Source of the DNA: JAFHCF01 sp048497495
Lineage (GTDB): Bacteria > Pseudomonadota > Alphaproteobacteria > Rhizobiales > Ancalomicrobiaceae
Reading direction: 5' to 3'
Length of the DNA stretch: 12,439 nucleotides
Assembly: GCA_048497495.1 (NCBI GenBank)
Contig: JAFHCF010000210.1
Location: 1 to 12,439 of the forward strand
Part shown: positions 1-5,634 of the stretch, in pieces
Numbering within the stretch: position 1 is the first letter of the stretch
Layout of the letters: every line of letters begins with the position of its first letter
Made by a program: the position numbers and the translations under genes
Notes under the pieces: generated by a model
Told to the model about the DNA's origin: nothing
The model's input: the letters and a program-made list of their open reading frames with translations, nothing else
Databases searched by the model: none

Positions 1-23
1 AGACGGATGATTCCCATCCGTCT
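1..23. repeat. Perfect 9-bp inverted repeat at the window edge
   Basis: The arms AGACGGATG (1-9) and CATCCGTCT (15-23) are exact reverse complements around a 5-base spacer. No T-tract follows on the plus strand, so it is a poor intrinsic terminator in that direction. It could be the end of a longer structure cut by the window edge, an operator, or part of an intergenic palindromic element together with the hairpin at 51-102. Function unknown. Confidence 0.5.
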
Positions 24-50
24 CGATCGAACCACTAACTCATTGACCTC

Positions 51-102
51 GTGGTCAGAACAATCTGGCGCTCGCGGGACGCAAGCGTCAGATTTTGACC
101 AC
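51..102. terminator. Long bipartite hairpin, probable bidirectional terminator
   Basis: An outer stem pairs GTGGTCA (51-57) with TGACCAC (96-102) perfectly. Inside it, bases 62-75 pair with 81-94 in a 14-bp stem with two imperfect positions and a GGGAC loop. The inner stem is followed on the plus strand by a T run (93-96) and on the minus strand by TTGTT, so it could stop transcription both ways. Its outer edge touches the stop codon of the minus-strand transglycosylase gene (102-104), which fits a terminator for that gene. The extra outer stem is unusual for a simple terminator and would also fit an intergenic repeat element. Confidence 0.5.
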
Positions 103-1670
103 TAGCGGCCGGCGGCGGCGCGGCGCTGGAGACCCAGGAGATCGAGCGGTCGATTGCGGTTCGAGGTGGCGCGCGCCGGCGAGACGACGGGCACCGTCGG
201 GCCGTCGCCGGTCATCGCCCCCTCCCCCGGCACCGGCGGCAACAGCGGCCGCCCGCTCGAGGCCTCGCCCCTCGGCGCCGGCGCGATCGACACGGTCTTC
301 ACCCGCGCGGCCCCCGGCGCGACGAGGCCCGAGGGCGTCGTCTCCTCGGCGCCGGCGCCGACGAGCGTCGCCTTGCCGGTGGCGCCGACGTGCGTCGACT
401 TGTCGGTGGCGCCGACGTGCGTCGACTTGTCGGTGGCGCCGACGTGCGTCGGCGGTGAGATCCGCGTGGTGGGGACGGCGCGACCGCCCTCGAGCATCGG
501 CAGCGGCATGCCCGGCGCGCCGGACGTGGCGCGCGACATCAGCCGGCTGGGGCGGGCGCCGACCGGCTGGCCGACCGGCCCTGTGGCCACCGGATGGGCG
601 GGATCGGCGAGGAGCCGCATCGGCTGGGTCGGATCGACATAGGGAATGCCGCCGGCGGCGCCGCCGACCGCTTGGCGACCGAAGAGCGTGCCGTCGGCGG
701 AGGCGAAGCGGATCGGCGCGGCGGCGGGATTGCCGGCGGCGATGGCGGCGTCGGCGGTGAGGCTCTCGCCGTCGGAGCGCATCAGCGCCGAGAAGGCGTC
801 GGCGGGCGCCTTGGCGCGCCAACCGTCGATGCGGGCGCCGATCGGCGGCACGACGTCGGCGGAGGCGCCGGGCATGCTCTTCTCGGAGAGCGCGGCGCGG
901 GCGAAGCGGGCGGCGGTGAGGCGATCGAGATCGCCGGCGCCGAGCCCCTCGCTGGAAACCTTGGCGGCGGCCTGGGCACGGATCACCGCGGCGAGGGCCG
1001 TCGGATCGAGCTTTCGGGTATCGGCGGGAAGCGCCGCATGGGCTTCGGCGACGCGGGTGCCGGCATCGGCGCCGGTCAGGCGGCCGAGGAGTTCGGCGGC
1101 GGTGCGGGGTTTGCCGTCCTTGCCGTAGAAGAGCCCGGGATTGGCCGCCGCCGCCTTGGGGAAGGCGAGCGAGGCGGTCGCCGTCGGCTCGGCCTGCGAC
1201 ATGCGGACGAGCTTGGTCGCGCCGCTCGCCCCGAGCACATGAGCGGCGTAGAGCTCGCCCTCGGTCGGAGCGCGGCCGAGGCTCTCGGTCATCGCCCGGC
1301 CGTTGGCCTCGGTGAACTTGCCCGCCATCACCGAGGCGACCAGCGGATCGGTCTTCAGCGCCAGGATCCGCGCCTTCTCCTTCGGATCGGCGACGGTCAA
1401 GCCGCCCTTGCCGTCGGAGGTGATCTCGCCGGCGAGGCGCTCGAGGCCGACCGAGGGGCCTTCCTTCTTGATCATTTCGAACCAGGTCTGGTCGACGAAC
1501 TGAAAGAGGCCCTTGGCGGAGGAGGTCTTGGAGGCGAGGTCGGGGCGATTGTCGGATTCGCGCGCCGCCGTCCGCGCCAATTGATCGAACGACGCCCCGG
1601 TCACGTCGGCGGCCGCCTTGAAGGCGCCGACGATGCGTGCGTTCACCTTGGCCCTGTCCTCGACCTGCAT
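102..1670 (-). CDS. Lytic transglycosylase (SLT domain)-like protein with repeat-bearing tail
   Basis: A 522-residue protein whose first ~190 residues resemble the SLT (lysozyme-like) fold that cleaves peptidoglycan strands. The probable catalytic Glu is E38 in an ARESD motif, followed by AKGLFQF around residues 52-58 and a YAAHVLGASGA segment, all typical of alphaproteobacterial members. The rest, from about residue 200, is low-complexity, Ala/Pro/Arg-rich and probably disordered, with four 9-residue repeats at 408-443. The ATG at 1670 has GAGG five bases upstream, and I see no in-frame ATG or GTG just before it. No N-terminal signal peptide is visible, which is odd for a cell-wall enzyme; it may be exported by a specialised machine such as a flagellar or secretion apparatus, or start elsewhere. 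It is transcribed alone, divergently from the MaoC gene. The fold assignment is fairly sure; activity and location are not. Confidence 0.8.
   Translation of the reverse strand: MQVEDRAKVNARIVGAFKAAADVTGASFDQLARTAARESDNRPDLASKTSSAKGLFQFVDQTWFEMIKKEGPSVGLERLAGEITSDGKGGLTVADPKEKARILALKTDPLVASVMAGKFTEANGRAMTESLGRAPTEGELYAAHVLGASGATKLVRMSQAEPTATASLAFPKAAAANPGLFYGKDGKPRTAAELLGRLTGADAGTRVAEAHAALPADTRKLDPTALAAVIRAQAAAKVSSEGLGAGDLDRLTAARFARAALSEKSMPGASADVVPPIGARIDGWRAKAPADAFSALMRSDGESLTADAAIAAGNPAAAPIRFASADGTLFGRQAVGGAAGGIPYVDPTQPMRLLADPAHPVATGPVGQPVGARPSRLMSRATSGAPGMPLPMLEGGRAVPTTRISPPTHVGATDKSTHVGATDKSTHVGATGKATLVGAGAEETTPSGLVAPGAARVKTVSIAPAPRGEASSGRPLLPPVPGEGAMTGDGPTVPVVSPARATSNRNRPLDLLGLQRRAAAGR
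352..451. repeat. 27-bp tandem repeat inside the transglycosylase gene, about 3.7 copies
   Basis: Units at 379-405 and 406-432 are identical. A partial third follows to 451, and a diverged copy (about 22 of 27 matching) lies at 352-378. The period is a multiple of three, so reading frame is kept, and the minus strand encodes THVGATDKS, THVGATDKS, THVGATGKA and TLVGAGAEE in succession (residues 408-443). Two identical neighbouring units suggest recent duplication and possible copy-number variation between strains. Confidence 0.92.
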
Positions 1671-1705
1671 GACGACCTCGATGTCCCGAAGAGACGGCTG
1701 GTGCT

Positions 1706-1743
1706 GTAAACTCTTCGTTCAGAATGGTAAACGAAGTCTTAAC
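1706..1743. promoter_or_regulatory. AT-rich operator-like block between divergent genes
   Basis: The 121-base region 1671-1791 separates the divergent transglycosylase and MaoC genes. It contains GTAAAC at 1706-1711 and again at 1727-1732, exactly 21 bp apart (two helical turns), then TTAAC at 1739-1743. CTTCGTT (1713-1719) and AACGAAG (1730-1736) form a 7-bp inverted repeat. TAAA-N7-TTAAC (1728-1743) is one base from the alphaproteobacterial CtrA pattern TTAA-N7-TTAA. A regulator site is plausible; which regulator is inference. Confidence 0.35.
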
Positions 1744-1791
1744 GCCTCGCATCGACGCGGTGGCGAGGCGCGCGAGGGAGCGACAGTCCAC

Positions 1792-2271
1792 ATGGCCGGC
1801 CTGTATTTCGACGAATTGACCCCGGGGATGAAGATCCGCCATGCGATCGCCCGTTCGGTGACGGAGATGGACAACGTGTTGTTCTCCTCCCTCACCTACA
1901 ATCCGCAGCCGCTCCACATCGATTTCGACTTCGCCGCCAAGTCGGAATGGGGCAAGCCACTGGTCAACTCGTTGTTCACGCTGGGCCTGATGATCGGTCT
2001 GTCGGTCGGCGAGACCACACTGGGGACGCTGATCGGCAATCTCGGCATGACCGACGTGAAGTTTCCCGCCCCGGTGTTCCACGGCGACACGATTCGGGTC
2101 GAGACCGAGGTGGTCTCGGCGCGGGTGTCGAAGTCGCGTCCCGACGCCGGCATCGTCGAGTTCCACCATCGCGCCTACAAGCAGGACGGGACGCTGGTGG
2201 CGGAGTGCCGTCGTCAAGCCTTCATGATGCGTCGACCCGATGACGGCGCGGCCGATTCTTTCGCCGGCTGA
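1792..2271 (+). CDS. MaoC-family acyl-CoA hydratase (short, single hot-dog domain)
   Basis: A 159-residue protein of the MaoC/R-specific hydratase hot-dog family, which adds water across the double bond of an enoyl-CoA. The active-site segment is N37-P-Q-P-L-H42-I-D44, followed by a GKPLVNSLFTLGL stretch, then GMTDVKFPAPVFHGDT, and a SRPDAGIVEF segment near the end. These are hallmarks, from memory, of the subgroup acting on branched dicarboxyl-CoAs such as mesaconyl- or itaconyl-CoA. The usual GDxNPxH aspartate is replaced by Asn37. The open frame extends 58 codons upstream into the divergent gene, but ATG 1792 begins the conserved part and has GAGGGAG 11 bases upstream. The CoA-ester lyase follows 34 bases later, so hydration then cleavage is the likely pathway. 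Family is sure; substrate is inferred. Confidence 0.88.
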   Translation: MAGLYFDELTPGMKIRHAIARSVTEMDNVLFSSLTYNPQPLHIDFDFAAKSEWGKPLVNSLFTLGLMIGLSVGETTLGTLIGNLGMTDVKFPAPVFHGDTIRVETEVVSARVSKSRPDAGIVEFHHRAYKQDGTLVAECRRQAFMMRRPDDGAADSFAG

Positions 2272-2305
2272 CGCTAGCCCTCCCCTCCGACCGACCGGTG
2301 GCCCC

Positions 2306-3178
2306 ATGCGATCGCTGCTCTTCGTCCCCGCCTCCGACGCCCACAAGCTCGAGAAGTCGCTCACCTCGGGCGCCGACGTGGTGATCGCCGATCTCGAGGA
2401 TTCGGTCGCCCCCGACGCCAAGGAGGCGGCGCGCGCCGTCGTCGTCGACTTTCTCAAGGCCCATTCCGCCACGGCGGACCGGCCGCGCCTCCACGTCCGC
2501 GTCAACGGCTTCGGCACCGGGTTCGCCGATCGCGACATCGACGCGGCGGTGGCCGCCGGGGCCGACGCCCTGATGCTGCCGAAGGCGGCGGGCGGCATGG
2601 ACATCACCCGGCTCGACGCCAAGATCGCCGTGGCGGAGGCCATCCACGACATTCCCGACGGGCGCACCCGCATCGTCGCCATCGTCACCGAGACGGCGCA
2701 TGCGGTGTTCCAGGCGGGCACCTATCGCGGCGCCTCGCATCGCCTCGCCGGCATGGCCTGGGGGGCGGAGGATCTCTCCGCCGATCTCGGGGCGAACGAG
2801 GCGCGCCGGGCCGATGGCGGTTTCCACGACACGTTCCGCCTCGCCCGGACGCTGACGCTGCTCGGCGCGGTGGCGGCCGAGGTGACGCCGATCGACGGCG
2901 TCTATACCGACTTCCGTGATCTCGACGGGCTGCGGCGCGAATGCGCGGCGGCGGCGCGCGACGGCTTCACCGCCAAGATGGCGATCCACCCGGCGCAGGT
3001 CGCGGTGATCAACGCCGCCTTCACCCCCGACGCGGCGGCGGTCGCCGAGGCGCGGCGGATCGTCGAGGCGTTCCGGGCGGCCGGCGATCCCGGTGTCCTC
3101 GGGCTCGACGGCAAGATGCTCGACCGGCCGCATCTGGTCAGGGCGCGGCGGCTCCTGGAGCGGGCCGGGATGGCGTGA
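2306..3178 (+). CDS. CitE/HpcH-type CoA-ester lyase (malyl/citramalyl-CoA lyase-like)
   Basis: A 290-residue TIM-barrel CoA-ester lyase of the HpcH/HpaI-CitE family, full length for the family. It begins with the canonical MRSLLFVPAS; then D29-L-E-D-S-V-A-P, R65-V-N-G, MLPK (90-93), the Mg2+ ligand pair E129 (in VTET) and D156 (in WGAEDLSADLG), and an IHPAQV segment near the C terminus. Such enzymes split a 3-hydroxy-dicarboxyl-CoA into an acyl-CoA plus pyruvate or glyoxylate, or run the reverse. A longer start at 2240 would overlap the MaoC gene and add 22 unconserved residues, so ATG 2306 is chosen although neither start has a clear Shine-Dalgarno. Likely co-transcribed with MaoC. Candidates are citramalyl-CoA, beta-methylmalyl-CoA or malyl-CoA lyase; the sequence alone does not decide. 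Confidence 0.88.
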   Translation: MRSLLFVPASDAHKLEKSLTSGADVVIADLEDSVAPDAKEAARAVVVDFLKAHSATADRPRLHVRVNGFGTGFADRDIDAAVAAGADALMLPKAAGGMDITRLDAKIAVAEAIHDIPDGRTRIVAIVTETAHAVFQAGTYRGASHRLAGMAWGAEDLSADLGANEARRADGGFHDTFRLARTLTLLGAVAAEVTPIDGVYTDFRDLDGLRRECAAAARDGFTAKMAIHPAQVAVINAAFTPDAAAVAEARRIVEAFRAAGDPGVLGLDGKMLDRPHLVRARRLLERAGMA

Positions 3179-3184
3179 GGGACG

Positions 3185-5497
3185 TCAGGCGGCGTTGAGG
3201 CCGACCATCACCAGGCGGGCGCCGTCGTCGGCCCAGAGCCGGGCGTTGTCGGTGACCTCCGCCATGGTGTTGCGGTCGCGATCGGCGACCAGCAGGACGG
3301 CGTGGAAGGCCTCGGTGGAGGGCAACACCTCGCGGTTTTCGTCCTCCGGCGCCTCGCTCTCGACGACGACCAGATCCCAGTGACGGGTCAGCCGCGCCAT
3401 CAAGGCCGGCAGGCGGCGATCCTCGGCGAGATCCCAGAAGCCGTCCTCGCCGTCGCCGCCGAAGCTCATCACCGAAACACGGTCGACGGTCTCGGGCGGC
3501 GGCAGTTGGGCGAGGTCATGACGGCCGGCGAGCATGTCGGCGAGCGAGGGGCGGACGTCGTGGGCCTCGCCGTGGTCGGTGACGACCAGGGCGGTGAGGC
3601 CGACGGCCTCGGCCATGCGGCCGATGGCCAGCGCCATGGTGGTGCGGCCGATGGCGCCGGGCACGTTGGTGATCATCAGCGCCTGACCGGGATTGGTCTT
3701 CAGGTGCGGGAAGAAGGTCTCGGCGAAGGGCATCATCGCCGGGCGGGCGTCGACCACCGCCAGATCGACCTCACCCATCACATGCGCCTCGCCGCGACGG
3801 CCGATCCGCGACGGTTGCCCGGCGATCCGGGGTAGATCGGCGACCACCGGCGTGCCGAGTTCCTCGAAGATGCGCTGGGGATCGGGTCGGGTGCCGCGAC
3901 GGCGGCGCAGGGCGGTGGCGCGCGGGGCCTCGTCGTCGTCCGATTTCGTGTCCGCGTGAGGGGTTTCGTCGTGGGTGTCCCGTGAGGCCTCGTCCGAGAA
4001 GGGCCGAGCGGCGCGCGGCGCGGGCGCGACATCCTCGAAGGCGGTCGACGGTTCGGCCGTCGGCCGCGATTCGGCATCGGAGGCGCGGGTTCGCTCGGTG
4101 GCGTCGCGGAGCGAAGGTTCGGCGACCACCGCCGGCAGCCGCCGACGATGGAGCAGCAGCGACGCGCCGAGGCCGGCCATGAGGCCGAGGATCAGGCCGA
4201 CGGGCGCGACGACGACGATGCTCGGCCGGTTCGACTTCGACGGCGGCAGCGCCCGCGAGACGACCTCGGTCTCGGGGCGGGTGAGGCTCGACTGTTCGTG
4301 CGTCGACTTCTGGCGGGTGAGGAACTGCTCGTAGATCTGGCGGTCGGCGTCGGCCTGGCGGATCAGATCGCGCAGCACCACCTCGTCCTGGTTCATCGCC
4401 AGTTCGGCGTTGGTGCGCTTGGCGAGCTCCGATTCGAGCGCGGCGTTCTGCTTGACCAGGGTGTCGAGTTCCGACTTGGCCTGGTCGACGAGACGGGAGG
4501 TCTCGGCGCGGATCTGTTCCTCGATCACCACCAAGCGCTCCCGCGAGGAATCGAGCTTGGGGTGGAGCGGCCCGTAGACCCGGGTCAGATCGGCGGCCTG
4601 GCGCTTCTCGTCGGAGAGTTGGCCGCGCAGGGTGCCGAGGAGCTCGGAACGCGGCGCCGAGGTTCCGGCGATGTCCTGGGCCTTGAGGTGGCGCAGCTCC
4701 TCGTATTTCGCCTTGGCCTCCTCGAGCCGGCCGCGAACGGCGGAGGCCTGTTGGGTCAGCGAGGCGAGGCGGCGCTGACCGACGGTCGAATCGGGCGTGA
4801 CGTCGAGCAGGCCGTGGGACATGCGGTAGTCGGAGACCGCCTTCTCGGAGGCGAGAGCGGCGGCGCGCAGGTCGGCGAGGCGACCCTCGAGGGCGCCGGA
4901 GGCATTGGCGGAGGCATTGACGCGGGTGGCCAACTGGCGATCGACGATGTCGTCGGCGACGGCGTTGGCGAGGCGGGCCGCCATGTCGGCCGACTTGGCG
5001 GTGGCCGCCACCTCGACGACGTAGGTGAGGCCGCGACGGGTGACCTTGACCGCCTTGCGCAGGGTGGCGGCGGCCTCGGCCTCGGCACCCGGAGTGCCGA
5101 CGGCGGAGCCGGCGAAGGTCGGGTCCTGATCGAGCTTCTCGGCCCTGACCAGCGGCACCAGGGCCCCGTCGGCGGTGGCGACCTCGGCGATCGAGGCGAT
5201 GGCGGCGGTGTCGGCGCCGAAGCCGGGCAGCACCTCGTCGAGGTTGGTGACCTTGGCGTTGCGCGGATCGACCATGACGAGGGCGGCGGCGGTATATTTG
5301 GCCGGCCAAACCACCCAGCCGGCGAGCACCAGGACGAAGACGGCGCCGGCGACGACGGCGATGCGTCGCGCCTCGGCCCGCAGGAAGGCGACCACGCGGC
5401 CGAAGTCGAGCAGACCGGGCAGCAACTCGCCGCGAGCCGCGGACGCTCCGCTCCCGACGTCCGGCTCCTCCCAATCGCTTGCGGCGACAGATCGCAT
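3185..5497 (-). CDS. Wzc/GumC-like polysaccharide co-polymerase with a degenerate BY-kinase domain
   Basis: A 770-residue inner-membrane protein of the Wzz/GumC/ExoP type that governs polymer length and links polymerase to export. TM1 is about residues 46-64, followed by a Wzz-like segment (YTAAALVMVDPRNAKV), a long periplasmic coiled-coil region (about 190-400), a PPSKSNRPS motif and TM2 at about 424-447. A charged, probably disordered linker (about 450-545) leads to a C-terminal P-loop domain. That domain is altered: Walker A reads PGAIGRTT with R618 for the invariant Lys, Walker A' keeps D641, Walker B is WDLVVVE with E713 for Asp, and there is no C-terminal tyrosine cluster (last Tyr is Y389). 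ATG 5497 has AAGGA about nine bases upstream. It diverges from the polymerase gene and ends six bases from the convergent lyase gene. Role is sure at family level; lack of kinase activity is inferred. Confidence 0.88.
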   Translation of the reverse strand: MRSVAASDWEEPDVGSGASAARGELLPGLLDFGRVVAFLRAEARRIAVVAGAVFVLVLAGWVVWPAKYTAAALVMVDPRNAKVTNLDEVLPGFGADTAAIASIAEVATADGALVPLVRAEKLDQDPTFAGSAVGTPGAEAEAAATLRKAVKVTRRGLTYVVEVAATAKSADMAARLANAVADDIVDRQLATRVNASANASGALEGRLADLRAAALASEKAVSDYRMSHGLLDVTPDSTVGQRRLASLTQQASAVRGRLEEAKAKYEELRHLKAQDIAGTSAPRSELLGTLRGQLSDEKRQAADLTRVYGPLHPKLDSSRERLVVIEEQIRAETSRLVDQAKSELDTLVKQNAALESELAKRTNAELAMNQDEVVLRDLIRQADADRQIYEQFLTRQKSTHEQSSLTRPETEVVSRALPPSKSNRPSIVVVAPVGLILGLMAGLGASLLLHRRRLPAVVAEPSLRDATERTRASDAESRPTAEPSTAFEDVAPAPRAARPFSDEASRDTHDETPHADTKSDDDEAPRATALRRRRGTRPDPQRIFEELGTPVVADLPRIAGQPSRIGRRGEAHVMGEVDLAVVDARPAMMPFAETFFPHLKTNPGQALMITNVPGAIGRTTMALAIGRMAEAVGLTALVVTDHGEAHDVRPSLADMLAGRHDLAQLPPPETVDRVSVMSFGGDGEDGFWDLAEDRRLPALMARLTRHWDLVVVESEAPEDENREVLPSTEAFHAVLLVADRDRNTMAEVTDNARLWADDGARLVMVGLNAA

Positions 5498-5556
5498 TTC
5501 TTCGTCCTTCCGAACTCGACGGATACGCGTCGGGCGCCCCCATCAAGCGCGATCAT

Positions 5557-5590
5557 GGTTAACCTTTGCTTACCGTTCGACTGCTATCGA
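5557..5590. promoter_or_regulatory. Candidate divergent promoter/operator (TTAA-N7-TTAC)
   Basis: The 137 bases between the co-polymerase and polymerase starts (5498-5634) contain an 8-bp palindrome GGTTAACC (5557-5564) and TTAA-N7-TTAC (5559-5573), one base off the CtrA consensus. Ten bases downstream is GCTAT (5583-5587), which resembles the -10 element of alphaproteobacterial housekeeping promoters and would place the box over the -35 position for the plus-strand operon. It stands out from its GC-rich surroundings. MucR- or Ros-type zinc-finger regulators, which bind AT-rich DNA upstream of exopolysaccharide genes, are an alternative. Confidence 0.4.
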
Positions 5591-5634
5591 GAAGGCGAAC
5601 CACGAGAGGTAGAGGCCACCGAGGAGAGGCCGGG

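Noticed and set aside
594..1709. 371-codon plus frame antisense to the transglycosylase gene
   Set aside because: Gly/Arg/Glu-rich shadow of the true minus-strand gene.
1618..1791. Long N-terminal extension of the MaoC protein
   Set aside because: It would run across the divergent promoter region and into the transglycosylase coding sequence, and has no family similarity.
2240..2305. Upstream start for the CoA-ester lyase overlapping the MaoC stop
   Set aside because: The added 22 residues are unconserved, and the family normally begins at MRSLLFVP; no better ribosome-binding site.
88..2721. Open frame of 877 codons on the minus strand spanning three genes
   Set aside because: Its sequence is Arg/Gly/Ala-rich without recognisable motifs and it overlaps a well-supported SLT gene plus the MaoC-CitE genes; it is a shadow frame of GC-rich DNA.
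3771..5546. 591-codon minus frame over the co-polymerase gene
   Set aside because: Composition is Arg/Pro/Gly-rich with no domain; the 770-residue frame has TM helices, coiled coil and P-loop.
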